A DNA stretch of 64,000 nt from Ascarosepion bandense (taxonomy: Eukaryota > Mollusca > Cephalopoda > Sepiida > Sepiidae). A program made the position numbers and the translations under genes. Numbering within the stretch: position 1 is the first letter of the stretch; every line of letters starts with the position of its first letter. Of the stretch, positions 23,653 to 35,194 are shown piece by piece. The stretch spans positions 1,475,001-1,539,000 of the forward strand of contig JBBBDQ010000308.1 in assembly GCA_037127315.1 (NCBI GenBank). The letters run 5' to 3'. The notes beneath the pieces were generated by a model, which saw only the letters and a list, made by a program, of their open reading frames with translations, was not told where the DNA came from and did no database searches.

Positions 23653-24890
23653 TTAGGTTGCCCCAAAAGTTCGTAAACACTTGCAAAAAATTAAAATTTT
23701 ACTCGCCAAGTAATCTAAGGTTACCAGAAAATACTTGCAAAAAATTGAAATTTTACTCACAAAAACAACAAAAATATTGCTCAAAATAAAGACCATCATT
23801 TTCCAAGACTTTCTGCCATCGATCTGCAAGCTTTCGTATCTGGTCAAAGTACCATTAAGCCGGCTTCGAAACAAAGAATTCTTAACACGCTTCCTCGACT
23901 TCATCAAACGAATCGAATCGGCGGACCTTCAGAAAATCTTGCATTGGTAGGAAAAGGCCGTAATCTGATGGAGCACAGTCAGGACTGTGGGCTGGATGTG
24001 GCAGAACCTCAACGCTGTCCAGCTCTTCAAACTTGTCTTTGGTCTTCCTGGCGGCGTGTGGCTTAGCATTGTCCTGCTGCATCAAAGCGCGCTTTTGGTT
24101 GATCAGAGCCGGGTACTTTTGTTTCAACTTTTCGTAGACCCGATCAAGTTGCTGACAGTAAAGTTCGGCACTGATGGCACGACCATTCGGAACCAACTCA
24201 AAATGCACGATTCCTTCAAAATTCCACCAAACGCACTACATGACTTTCTTGCCGAATCGATCTTGTTTTGGAACCGACGGTGTCTCTTGCCCTTTCTGAA
24301 CCCATCGCTTGTCTCGATTGTGCTGGATCAGATAGACTCATTTCTCGTCGGATGTCACAATGCGCTTCCAATGAATTACTGAGCAATTGACGGCAAATTT
24401 CAACTCGTCTGTTGGCTTGTGCTTCGGTGAGTTCGTGCGGATCTTGGCGCGGCTTTTTGTGAACAAAATCAAGTTACTTCAAATGTCGGTGAATTGTCGA
24501 TTTGCCAACTCCAAGCTCATCAGCCAATTCTTGAGTGCTCGATGAAGGCGCGATGTCCAACCCGGTTTGCAAGTCTCCATCATCCAACTTTAACGGCCGT
24601 CCCGAACGAGGCTTATCTTCAAGACTTATATCACAAGAATCGAAACGCGTGTACCACTTTGAGATCGCCGCATATGCAATTGTTCCTTCACCTTCGGCAA
24701 CACAAATATCTACTGTAGCTTTTCTAGTTGAAAGGCCTCGCTTCCAGCAGTAACGAATCAAAACTCGCAGCTCAATTTTATCAATTACCATCTTGAATAC
24801 AAAGATGAAGATCACTATAACAATATAAACATAAAATTGCATAAACATTCAATTTTTCGTAAATGTTTACGAACTTTTGGGACAACCTAA
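23653..24890 (-). mobile_element. Mariner element with both terminal repeats
   Basis: Ends are TTAGGTTGCCCCAAAAGTTC at 23653 and, inverted, TTAGGTTGTCCCAAAAGTTC at 24890, about 27 bp with few mismatches, flanked by TA at 23651-23652 and 24891-24892. Length 1238 bp is typical for mariner. The transposase is on the minus strand. Near the left end the motif ACTTGCAAAAAATT is duplicated about 50 bp apart. The coding region is broken, so the copy could move only in trans, if the ends still work. Confidence 0.9.
23882..24848 (-). pseudogene. Mariner transposase, broken
   Basis: Transposases of this family cut and paste DNA at TA sites. The N-terminal part (from 24848, with a likely start at MVIDKIELRVLIRYCWKRG) shows the paired helix-turn-helix region, with WYTRFDSCDISLEDKPRSGR and GVGKSTIHRHL. 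Then come a stop (HLK-stop), the stretch KPRQDPHELTEAQANRR, a frameshift near 24370, the first catalytic aspartate in TSDEK followed by a stop, and WWNFEGIVHFELVPNG after another stop. The second aspartate is in QQDNAKPHAA and the third in SPDCAPSDY. I count 35 residues between the second and third, one more than the usual DD34D. At least three stops and one frameshift make it a pseudogene. Confidence 0.88.
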
Positions 24891-25029
24891 TAGTAAAAAA
24901 GAATTAAATTCATAAATATATAAAACACTGATAAATAAATGGAAAAAAACCCGCTCAGATATCAAAATCAGACTGAATAAGCGATAACAAAAAGCGTCTC
25001 TTCAACGACTGTGAAAACTGTCTTGCAGT

Positions 25030-25855
25030 CGTTCATATTCTTTTTTTATGAGCCCTGTCCTTTCAGGACGTAGGCGATCATGGCTTTCCACATCTTCCTA
25101 TCCCTGGTGGCTCTTAGCACGTTTTCTTCTGTTACACCATGCAAACCCTCGTTCCGTTATCCACCTGATCAGGTCCTTCAAATATATTATCCGCTGCTTT
25201 CCCCTCTCTCTCTTTCCCTCTATCTGGCCTGTTAGTAACAGGTTCTCCAAGCCCTCTTTCCTCATTGCATATACCAGGAACTTTAGTTGTTTCTTCCTGA
25301 TTCTCAGTGTTAATTTCCTGTTTGTTTCAATCCTTTCCAAAACTTCATGATTGCTCATATGCTCGATCCATGATATCCACAGCATCCTTCTGTAGAACCA
25401 CATTTTAATTGCTTCAAATTTTTTCTTCATCTTTGATGGTATTGTCCTGCATTCACACCCATATTGAAAGACGGACATCACGTAGCAATCTCGTACTGTC
25501 TTCTTTGTTTCTAGCGAAATTGTCCTGTTTCTTAATACTTTACTCAATTTCTGGAATGCCTCCTCCGCTATGCGAATTCGACTTCGAATCTCTGTGTCGC
25601 ACTTTCCGTCTTCTGTTAGAACAGTTCCCAGGTATTAAAATTTTTGTACCTGCTTGATTTTAGGATCCCCCACCTGTATTTGGCATTTTGGGCTGCCTTT
25701 TTTGCTAATGACCATGCATTCAATTTTCTTGCAGTTTATTTGTAGTTTATTCTTGTCACTCTCTTCAGATACCTTCTGTAGGAGGTCTTGTAGTTTATTT
25801 TCCGTGTCTGCTATCAGCACTGTATCGTCCATATTAATAAAAGAACAACTCAGAT
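25030..25855 (-). pseudogene. RTE-like LINE, 3' part of reverse transcriptase
   Basis: Minus-strand fragment of a LINE with an endonuclease-RT architecture. It starts at the RT active-site box (MDDTVLIADTENKLQDLL, the first Y and A of YADD changed), followed by NCKKIECMVISKK and, after a frame change, LRNRTISLETKKTVRDCYV, MWFYRRMLWISW and the C-terminal RKEGLENLLLTGQIEGKRERG. The 3' end reads ATCGCCTACGTCCTGAAAGG followed by an A-rich tail at about 25047. Other copies: 40533-40752, 55245-55740 and 56600-56752. It is 5'-truncated at the junction with a Tc1-like fragment. The clade is my best guess only. Confidence 0.7.
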
Positions 25856-26375
25856 GCAATATTGTGCAAATTAATTGAAACAAATGCTTTAGTTTCTTTT
25901 TTTTAACATATGGTAAGTTTTGGACCCACTGGAGAGACAGGGTGCAATCAATTTCTATTTTTCCTTAGATTAGGTCATTTAAAGTGGTGTGCAATATATG
26001 AGTCTATTTTCAATGTATATGATGAAATTTGTTATGCCTTAAAAATATTGCGTCATCCATGATTGCATCAAATTTTTATCACGCCCAGACACTATTGTCT
26101 CGATCGTCGATTAGTTGTCCCTACGGCCATTGTCTGCAATGGACGTAATTCCAAGGAAGCGTACGAAAATTGTAGCGCTGCACGAACACACTGGTAAGCC
26201 TTACAGAGAGATCGGGGATATTGTTGGTGTCAGTCGTTTTATCAAGGTGAAAAAACAAACTGGATCCCTTATTCCAAAAGGTAAAGGAAAATGCGGTCAG
26301 AGGAGAAAAACAACACCCAAAGACGACATATACGTGATCAGGGAAAGTGTGAAAATACCTAGGAGGACAATATTC
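25856..26375 (+). pseudogene. Tc1-like transposon, 5' end and N-terminal transposase
   Basis: Carries the TTGTGCAAATTAATTGAAAC leader, the ACAGGGTGCAATC motif (AGGGTGTAAT in relatives) and a 76-residue N-terminus starting at 26139: MDVIPRKRTKIVALHEHTGK, YREIGDIVGVSR and KGKGKCGQRRKTTPKDD, the helix-turn-helix and hinge of a Tc1-type transposase. It is cut off near RRTIF and lacks the DDE domain. It lies exactly between two LINE fragments of opposite orientation, so the site has been used repeatedly. Confidence 0.75.
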
Positions 26376-27226
26376 GTTTTGTTTCAGTTTGTTTGTTAGA
26401 TGGCTTATTTTGACTGGTTAGTGCTATTAATGATATGCAGAATAGTAAGGAAGAGAAAGAATCACCTTGAAATATACCTCTTTTGATGTTTGTTTCATCA
26501 GACTTATAGGTTCCATTTATATGATTAAGGTAAAGTGTTTTTTTCCATATAGACATGCACTGTTTGATGAAATTGATGATGACGGGTGATATCTTCTACA
26601 TATTTAAAGTCTTTAAAATCCAGGAATGTGGCATACTATCGAATGTCTTACGATAATCTATCCAGGCAGTACTAAGATTTTTCTTTGTACTATAGCAGAT
26701 TTCCAGAATCATTTTGTTAATAAGCAATTGGTCTTTACATCCATAACAGCCACGTTTGCACCGCTTTTTGTTCAAGCGGTAACATGTCATTTCTTTCTAA
26801 GAATAAATATGTCTGTTTTGTTAAAATAGATGTTAATAGTTTATATGTTGTCGGAAGGCATGTAATTGGTATGTAGTTTTTCGGTTTGTTTGTGTCACTA
26901 TTCTTTGGTAGAAGAAATGTAATTCCTTTGGTCATCCATGCAAGAATTTTAGTGGGATCGTCAACCATTTCTTGAAGTTCTTTGGCTAGTTTTTTATGTG
27001 CTGTATTTAAATAATATAGCCAAAAGTTAGGAATTTTATCTATACCTGGGAATTTCCAATTGTGTGCTTTTTTTAGTGCAAATTTAACATCTTCTGTAAT
27101 TCCAGACCATGTCTGTTCTGGTTTATTTTTCATTCGTTCTATCTCTTGTGCAATCCAATCTACTTCCTTGCTATGTTCTTTAGGGCAGAACTGTGTAACT
27201 TCTTCCATTCTGGGGGGGACTGTCAC
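26376..27226 (-). pseudogene. LINE reverse transcriptase domain, broken
   Basis: This is the fingers-and-palm part of the RT described for the enclosing LINE. It is spread over three frames (27226-26735, 26790-26596, 26556-26359), so at least two frameshifts separate them. LISKMPHSW-like spacing is preserved, but the metal-binding DD box and the 3' endonuclease expected downstream are missing, so no activity is possible. Confidence 0.75.
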
Positions 27227-28670
27227 TTCAATTCTTTTTTTTACCTATTTCCCTGTAAAATCTCTTTGTATCGGTTTGAAAAATCTTGTTTTGTCCGTAG
27301 AATCTTGATCTTTTCTCATAGCGTCTTATTTTTTGAGCCTTCAGTTGTATTGTTATTTTATTTTTTTCTTAGTTGATAGGACTTCATTTTCATTTCTAGT
27401 GTTGTATTTTCTTTCGACTATTCTGCTTTTCCTAGTTCTTACATTTATTCCTCTAGTCAGTTCATCCAGTACTGATAGTTTACTTCTAAGTTGTTCGATT
27501 TCTTTTTCTATTTTTCTTTTCCAAGGTGGATCTTCATGTCTTCAAGACTGCCTTGTTTTTCATTTGATGTTCAATTTTTTTTGTTGCTGCTATTGCTGAT
27601 GCATATATTGCTTCATTGAGATTTGTATGAGTGTCTTCTTCATCCAAAATTAATTTGAGTGCTGCATTATAGTTCGGAGGTTATGCTTTGTTGGTTGTAA
27701 TTTTGGGAGCTGTTCTCGTTCCTCTATTGCAATATTTTGTATTTGACTTATATGGTTCTTGATTTCTTCCTTGGCTTCTTGTATACAGTTATTATTTTCC
27801 GTAAAATAATTCTGTTCAATGTGTTCTGAACTCGTTTTATTTTCGTCTTGTAACTCACTCAGATCACACCTTTCCAGCACTTTTAAACTTACAGCATTAT
27901 CTTCACAGTGATTTGTGTGTATCATGGTTTCTACATTATGACCTGTGACTTGTTTGATGTTATTACTTGTTATTTCTGATTCCGGTTCCTTTTCGGATTT
28001 TGTTGCTTTGTCTCTTCTGGTTACAATTCTTTTAATCTCATTAATTTCAGCCTCTGTCAATCGGTTATTACGAATGAAGTATCTTCGTACATTGGCTAAT
28101 TTATTTTCGTCAATATACTTTCTATTTGCTTGACCAACTTTTTCACGCCAAATGTCATATGTTTGGCGAGTCATGTTTTTTTGAGGTTTGAGTAACGCTT
28201 CATGAAATGCAGTCATAACGACTTTGTACTCCTCACGAGACCATTTTATTTTTTCTTTCTTTAAATATACGGTTGTAGATCAAGCTGGAGAATTTTCATT
28301 AGGATTATCCTGGTTGTGGGGACCTGAAGATTCATTCTTTGTGTAGGAGTTTCTTCCTATGGCAGATTTTTCGACCTCAGGTAGGTTCCCTCCTGAAGGA
28401 CGAGCTCCCTGTTTATCTACTGGAAGAGCCATACTGGACATTTTATTTCTATTTGTATTTCTCATATTCTTCCCACGAGTGACACACGGGTCCAAAAGTC
28501 CACCCAAAGTTGCCCGGCACGTTGGGTAACGGTCTTTTACAAACAGTGTCCCGAAGCCTGTTGGGGATCGTTTGTGATCTCATAACGCAGTAGCCATTCA
28601 CTCCTCGGCACGATTAACACCTTGAGTTGCGGGTTGTTGTTCGGAGTTTTCCTTCTCCTAAATGGGCTGC
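26376..28670 (-). mobile_element. R2/R4-like LINE, 3'-truncated copy
   Basis: Read on the minus strand, a leader (28670-28508) precedes a short frame MSSMALPVDKQGARPSGG, a spacer frame of 188 residues (28216-27650; RQTYDIWREKVGQANRKY, RRYFIRNNRLTEAEINEI) and then reverse transcriptase. RT landmarks are WKFPGIDKIPNFW, GITFLLPKNSDT, YIPITCLPTTYKLLTSIL, CKRGCYGCKDQLLINKMIL, WIDYRKTFDSMPHSW and NIKRGIFQGDSFSSLLFCIS. The copy breaks off shortly after the GIFQGDS box, before the active-site DD box, at the edge of the Tc1-like fragment. Several frame changes are present. The R2/R4 placement rests on remembered resemblance and needs a search. Confidence 0.7.
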
Positions 28671-28839
28671 CAAGCGACATTATTGTTATTATTATTGTTA
28701 TTATATATATATATAAATATATATATGCACAAAATATATATATATGTTAAACAACAGAATACACACCACTTACTTGCAACCCAGGTTTCGACCACAAAGA
28801 TCTTCTCAGGCTTATATGTGTTAGGGCGCCGCTCTTATT
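28671..28839. repeat. TTATTG/TA simple repeat with hammerhead-like relic
   Basis: Imperfect ATT and TA repeats to about 28745. On the minus strand 28780-28815 gives CCTGAGAAGATCTTTGTGGT followed by CGAAACC, similar to decayed Penelope-type hammerhead sequences, but the CTGANGA core is not intact. Confidence 0.4.
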
Positions 28840-29775
28840 TGACTACAAATGGACTGTTCCCATTGCTATATATAGCAATGGTGGATTCTCTAGAGGAGAG
28901 TCGTATCGAGTCACTAGACTGACGACTCTACGACACTGCCAGCTCTCTCCCTTCGGGTAGAGGGCGCTCTCTGCTTCCGAGCAGGGAGCAATAACCCAGT
29001 CGTGGTTCCGCCGAAGGGTAGAACCACGACTGGGGAAAAATAGACAGACATTTTTTGGCTCGGCTATATGGCCGGGAATACCCACAATAAAATGACCATG
29101 TGTCACATCCAGCCTTGCGTGGGAAGGCTAGTAAATACAGTCGTACCAAGTCACTAGACTGACGACTCTACGACACTGTCAGCCCTCTGCCTTCGGGAAG
29201 AGGGCGCTCTCTGCTTCCGAGCAGAGAGCAATAACCCAGTCGTGGTTCCCCCGAAGGGTAGAACCATGACTGGGGGAAAAATAGACAGATATTTTTTGGC
29301 CCGGCTATATGGCCGGGAATACTCACAATAAAATGACCATGTGTCACATGCAGCCTTGCGTAGGAAGGCTAGTAAATACAGTCGTACCGAGTCACTAGAC
29401 TGACGACTCTACGACACTGTCAGCCCTCTGCCTTCGGGTAGAGGGCGCTCTGTGCTTCCGAGCAGAGAGCAATAACCCAGTCGTGGTTCCGCCGAAGGGT
29501 AGAACCACGACTGGGCAAAAATAGACAGACATATTTTTGGCCCGGCTATATGGCTGGGAATACTCACAATAAAATGACCATGTGTCACATGCAGCCTTGC
29601 GTAGGAAGGCTAGTAAATACAGTCGTACCGAGTCACTAGACTGACGACTCTACGACACTGTCAGCTCTCTCCATTCGGGTAGAGGGCGCTCTGTGCTTCC
29701 GAGCAGAGAGAATAACCCAGTCGTGGTTCCGCCGAAGGGTAGAACCACGACTGGGGAAAAATAGACAGACATTTA
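28840..29775. repeat. Hairpin-chain tandem repeat, 240-241 bp unit, ~3.6 copies
   Basis: Successive GACGACTCTACGACACTG marks begin at 28921, 29161, 29402 and 29643. Each unit is a series of hairpins: GCCCTCT/AGAGGGC; GCTCTCTGCT-TCCG-AGCAGAGAGC; CCCAGTCGTGGTTC/GAACCACGACTGGG; CCCGGC/GCCGGG; CATGTG/CACATG; AGCCTT/AAGGCT. Several differences between copies are G-T wobbles in a stem. A 22-bp perfect palindrome lies upstream at 28860-28881. No coding frame spans the units convincingly. Diverged relatives: 3120-3310 and possibly 17640-17990. Function unknown. Confidence 0.85.
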
Positions 29776-29839
29776 CTGTACAACCAAACCAAAATCAAAA
29801 CAGTAGAAAAGTCGAAAGATACATTCTAATAGTAAGAAT

Positions 29840-30550
29840 GCGATCAATATACACTCTCAGCGGACCGCAAGTGGAATGACTACGTCGAAATCATTGCTAA
29901 ATCCGCTGCTGTGAAAGTCGGCTCTCTGTGCAGGGCCAGGAAATTCTTTCCGTCTGAATCTATCCTGCACTTATACAAATCTACCATCCGCCCGTGTTTT
30001 GAAGACTGTTGCCACATCTGGTCGGGTGCCCTTGCTATTCTCCCCGGGTTTCTTGACAAAATACAGCGAAGAATCTGTAATGTGATTGATACCGACTTAG
30101 CTGACCGCCTGCAGTCACTCTCTCACCTGCGTGACGTGGCTTTCCTGTGCCTCTTCTATAAATACTTTCATGGCTTCTGCTCTGATGAACTTAAATCACT
30201 GGTGCCCCCTAGATGTGAGTTTGTACGAGATACTAGATTGGCAACTAGGTCCCACCCTTTTACAGTGAAGCCGATGAAATGTAACCGCAATTTCTACTCC
30301 AACAGCTTCTTTTCTCGCACTTCCCGCCTATGGAATTCCCTTCCGCATACTTGCTTCCCCGAAGGCTATAATCTCCAGGAGTTTAAATGTAGGGTCAATG
30401 GACACCTCCTAACACACTAACTCACACCCATTCTCTCCAACTCTCTCCCTATGTACACTCTAACTCGTCTATCACCCTCCTTCTGACATTTCCTATACCC
30501 AATCACCCTATGTAACCCCCTGCGCTATAGTGACAGTGGAATAAAATTAA
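29840..30550 (+). pseudogene. Jockey-type LINE, 5'-truncated 3' end
   Basis: A 169-residue unbroken frame (29911-30420) is the post-RT C-terminal domain: SLCRARKFFPSESILHLYKS, HIWSGALAILPGFLDK, LCLFYKYFHGFCSDEL, SRTSRLWNSLP. It is close to the frame at 10654-11166 on the other strand. The 3' tail has the GTAACCCCCTGCGCTATAGT block and AATAAAATTAAAAC. The upstream edge meets the hairpin-chain repeat near 29775. No RT catalytic motif. Confidence 0.85.
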
Positions 30551-31898
30551 AACATCGTTGCCGTGAAATGGCCAGCAATACATTTTATAAAAAAATGGGA
30601 ACCAATACAGCACTAAAGTATAAAAATATATATTTTTATAGTGAAAATACCAACAATACAATTTTTGTTGCAAAATAACCAGCAATACATATTAAAAGCG
30701 AAATAACTAATACTAGATATAAAAATAAACAATACATAATGAAGTTAAAATGATCAGCAATATATATTAAAAGTAAAATGACCAACAATGCATATTAAAA
30801 ATAAAATGGCCAGCAATACATATTAAAAATAAATAACTAAAAATACATACTAATATGAAATGACCAGCAATACATATTAAAAGCAAAATGACCAGAAATA
30901 CATATTAAAAGCAAAATGACCAGAAATACATATTAAAAGCAAAATGACCAGCAATATATATAAAAAGTAAAATAATCCACGATATATATAAAAATGAACA
31001 ATACATAATAAATTAAAATGATAAACAATACATATAAAATGCAAAATGATGAGCAATACATACTAAAAACAATATTTATAAAAAACAATATTTATTAATA
31101 GCAAAACGACCCACAGCATCTATTAGAAACAACTAACCAGCAATACATATGAAAAATTAAAGGATCATCCATACATATAAAAAATAACATGACAAGCAAT
31201 ATATATTAAAAGCAAAATGTCTAGAAATACTATAAAATATAATTATCAGCAGTACATATTAAAAGTAAAATAACCAACAATCATATTGAAAGCAAATTGA
31301 CCAAAATATATATATTAAAATCAATATGACCTGCAATACATTTTAAAACAAAATGAAAACCAATACACCGTTAAAGTATCATACATTTTCATAATAAAAC
31401 TACCAAAAATAGGATTTTGTAGCAAAATAACCAGCAATACATATTAAAAGTGAAATGACCAACAATACATATTAAAAGTGAAATGACCAACAATACATAT
31501 TAAAAATGACCAGTAATATAATAATTAAAATTAAAATTACTAAAAATATATATTAAAAGCAAAATGACCAATAATACATATTAAAAACAAAATGACTGGA
31601 AACACATAATAGAAGCAAAATGATCAGCAATATATATTAAAAGCAAAATGACCAATAATACATATTAAGCAAATGACAAGCAATATTTATTTAAAACAAA
31701 ATGACCAGCAATATATATTAAAAGCAAAATGAACCGCAATACATATGAAAAGCAAAATGACCAACAATACATATTAAAAGTAAAAGGACCAGTAATATAT
31801 AAAAAAGTAAAATGATAAGCAATATATATTAAAAACAAAATGCCCAGAAATACTATAAAATATAATTGCCAGCAGTAAGTATGAAATGCAAAATAGCC

Positions 31899-31899
<1 letters not shown>
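30550..31899. repeat. ~28-bp AT-rich minisatellite, part 1
   Basis: Degenerate repeats of AAAATGACCAGCAATACATA followed by TTAAAAGC. It begins right at the LINE tail. The 94-residue frame on the minus strand across its end is repeat translation (YCWSF units). Confidence 0.85.
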
Positions 31900-31945
<46 letters not shown>

Positions 31946-32622
31946 GCAATCTGTGAGTCTGTGTGTGACTGTTCCCTATGCACGCCTGTATTTTTTAAGC
32001 TACCCCATTCAAACTTTCTAGAGACACATATCTACAGGGAAGCCAGGTCAACACATACTTTTTCAGCAATTTTCCCCTTCGCACTTTTTGGCCAATGGTG
32101 CAGATTGTTTACATTTGCTCCGTAAAATATCTAAGATCTAAGATGATTGCTGAATTACGTCACAGAAATCAAATCACACGTGTCAAACATGACTAAAATA
32201 TTTTTTTATTTAAAAAAAAAAGAATGAGCCTTTATAGTTAATTTTTGTTCCTCTAAAATTAAATTCTACAGTTTTAAATATTCTTCGAAAATTCGAAATG
32301 AACTGAGAGCGTAATAGTTTTATATTTTTAATTTCAGTAAAACAAAATAAATAATTTTTATTTTTATGTTAAATTCATTTAATCAACAAAAATGTAAATA
32401 TTTTCCGCCTTAATTTTGAAACAAAAACAAACACAATTTTGTTTACAATGTCACACAAAACATCAAATCACGTTTACGCAAAACAAAAGAAAATAGTTTT
32501 TTAATGGAATTTTTGAACAATTTTGAAACAACATTTTTTTGTATATATTTTCTTATATAACCGAGTCCTGCTACTAAAATGTTTTGAGTTGCACGGGAAA
32601 CGCCGGACTATAATGCTAGTAT
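31900..32622 (+). mobile_element. Helitron-like element inside the minisatellite
   Basis: The minisatellite resumes at 32623 after an end reading CACGGGAAACGCCGGACTAT then AATGCTAG, followed by T: the same 3' hairpin and CTAG end as the family at 41.15 and 57.0 kb. The left end is obscured by a (TA)n run (about 31905-31940); AAGGCAATCTGTGAGTCTGT follows. The internal sequence differs from the other copies and is AT-rich without frames. Confidence 0.5.
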
Positions 32623-32799
32623 ATATTAAAAGCAAAATGACCAGCAATATATATTAAAAGCAGTATGTCCTACAATACATTTTTTAGCGAAATCGTAATC
32701 AATACAATACTAAAGTAATCAAATATATTTTTATTGTAAAATTACTCGTAACAGATTTTTATAAAACAATTACCAACAATAAATTTATGGTGTACAAAC
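32623..32799. repeat. ~28-bp AT-rich minisatellite, part 2
   Basis: Continuation of the array interrupted by the Helitron-like insert, ending shortly before a LINE fragment. Confidence 0.75.
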
Positions 32800-32849
32800 T
32801 ATACATCTAAAACCCTATCGTTTACCTTTGAAGTATAAAGTATTGTGGT

Positions 32850-33735
32850 AAGAAGTGGCTTGTAAATTTCAATTCGTCTAAGACCAAGCTGCTGTCTGTC
32901 AATCATCACAGGCAATCTCTCCTGTCTCCCATAAGCATGGACCAAGCAAGTCTCCCTGAGATCAATACACTGCACCTCCTCGGCCTTACCCTCTCTTCCG
33001 ATCTCAAGTGTAACCATTACGTAGAGTCAATAGCTAATTCCACTGCTAGGAAGGTTGAGTCACTGTGTCGAGCCAGGATGTTTTTTCCTCTTGAATCCAT
33101 CTTGCATGCACACAAATCAACCATCCGTCTGTACATGAAATACTGCTGTCATATATGGTCAGACGCTCCCGCTGTTCATCTTAGTGTTCTTGACAGGCTC
33201 CAAAAGAGAATCAGTAATGTGACAGGCGCGACTCCAGCCACTTTTTCACCGACGGGATGTGGCTTCCCTCTGTCTTTTCTATAAATATTTTCATAGTTTC
33301 TGCTCCAACTAACTTAAGTCTCTCGTGCCTCTGCAACAGGTGTTTACTCGTGCAACCAGACTGGCAACAGTGTCCCATCCATTCACAGTTAGATCAACCA
33401 AATGCAGACGACAATTCTACTCCTGCAGCTTCACGCCTGTGGAACTCGCTTCCATATTCTTACTTTCATGACGGCTACAACTTCCAGGAATTTAAATGCA
33501 ATGTCAATACCGATCTCTTAACCACTTGACTCTAGTTCTTTCTACACCACCATGTGTATCTTTTCCTTTCTCTCCACCTTTGTAACTGTCATCACACTTG
33601 TATTCCTATCCTTAACTGGTTCGGCTTTCTCTTTACTCTCCTCCTATCTATTTTTTTTACTCTTATGTAGCCCCCTGCACATCAGTGGCGTTACGCTTTG
33701 CTCGGGGTGATACGATTAAAAAAAAAAAAAAAGAA
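32850..33735 (+). pseudogene. Jockey-type LINE, RT C-terminal part and 3' end
   Basis: Starts inside the thumb of the RT (GLVNFNSSKTKLLS-like reading), then MDQASLPEINTLHLLGLTLS, SLCRARMFFPLESIL and YCCHIWSDAPAVHLSVLD. A frame change occurs near 33257-33285, after which SRLWNSLPYSYFHDGYNFQE follows. The 3' tail CCCCCTGCACATCAGTGGCG, GCTCGGGGTGATACG ends in an A-run at 33718-33732. It lacks the YADD box and is inactive. Confidence 0.8.
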
Positions 33736-34552
33736 AAAACTTATGTACAAAATATCTGTAGATGAAGCCATAAAACTCCGTTAGAAAATATTTAGATTTT
33801 AGCATAAAATAAGCCATAGATGTGTTGATATGCTGTTAAATATAAAGAAAAGCAAACCAAAAATCAGCAATATTTTCCTCTGATTCTTTTATACTCAGTA
33901 ACAACTTTTGTAGCTTTATCACCTTGCCTGGGGTGAAATAGTTAAAAACAAGTCTGGAAATATCTATTTTATTTTATTTTTCTCGGGGGCCATTTACTTT
34001 AAAAACTGAATTCAGAACGGCTCGAACAGAAAAGTATTATCGACGATATATTGAGATCATTTATTCGTCTTGTACAAGATTATCGATCATTCTAGCAGGA
34101 AATTATTGTAGTACTGTTTGATCTAAGGGACATTGTTGCATTGTAGCTCTTTTCTTCGCTGGGAATTATGTTTGATTTACACTAACAGAGACAGCAGGTC
34201 GAGCACAATTCAAAAGCCTAAAGGCTGCAGGATATTAGTCGATTAACGATGGGGATATATGCTACAGATTCGTCTCCGGGGGATATTTTAACCAGACAAA
34301 TCCAGGAAAAGTGAATATTAGTTTGATTTCCAATTTTTATTTTCAGTGTATCGGGATGTAAGGAGATGAAATTAAACGTTAATATAAACAATTCCAGGAT
34401 ATTATTCATATCATATATTTTATCTCCCGAGATTGGCTTTTCTTCACTCGCCACCCTCGTCCTATACAGACACACACATATTACATAGATCAAAATGGAC
34501 ATTGAGGTCAACGCCAAGCGTTGACAGTGTTTTGAGATTGAACAGAATCTTC

Positions 34553-34556
<4 letters not shown>
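33736..34556. other. Mostly unrecognised; LINE-tail-like patch
   Basis: 33890-33950 (CAGTAACAACTTTTGTAGCT, CCTGGGGTGAAATAG) resembles the end of another LINE-like tail also seen near 35405-35480. The rest, including a 99-residue minus-strand frame at 34218-34517, shows no motif I can name. Confidence 0.35.
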
Positions 34557-34603
<47 letters not shown>

Positions 34604-34859
34604 GTGTGTGTGAGTGTGCATGTTAAAAATTATATGTTGTTTTCTAATATATGTATGTGTATGTGTGTTCATATAAATATGCAGATAAAAGTGTATATGT
34701 CGTTTTAATATATATATATATTGTCATCCGCAGACAGATCTGTTTCGCTGTATCACAGCTCATCAGTATGGTTAGACTCCGATATATATTTCTGTGTTAA
34801 AATTTATTTACGTTTTCTAGATATATATGTGTGTGCGTGCATAAAAAATTATATATCGT

Positions 34860-34899
<40 letters not shown>

Positions 34900-34949
34900 T
34901 AGCAGTATAGCCCGGCGTTGGTCGGGTGTAATGAAAGCTTTAAAATTAA

Positions 34950-34986
<37 letters not shown>

Positions 34987-35029
34987 ATCCGCAAACAGAA
35001 AATATATATTTCTCTCTGTTAAAATTTAT

Positions 35030-35108
<79 letters not shown>

Positions 35109-35146
35109 CATATATATATGCAGATAAAAGTGTATATATCGTTTTA

Positions 35147-35194
<48 letters not shown>

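Noticed and set aside
28280..28507. Short frame as an independent small gene
   Set aside because: It lies at the 5' side of the R2/R4-like LINE in the same orientation and is better read as that element's first frame.
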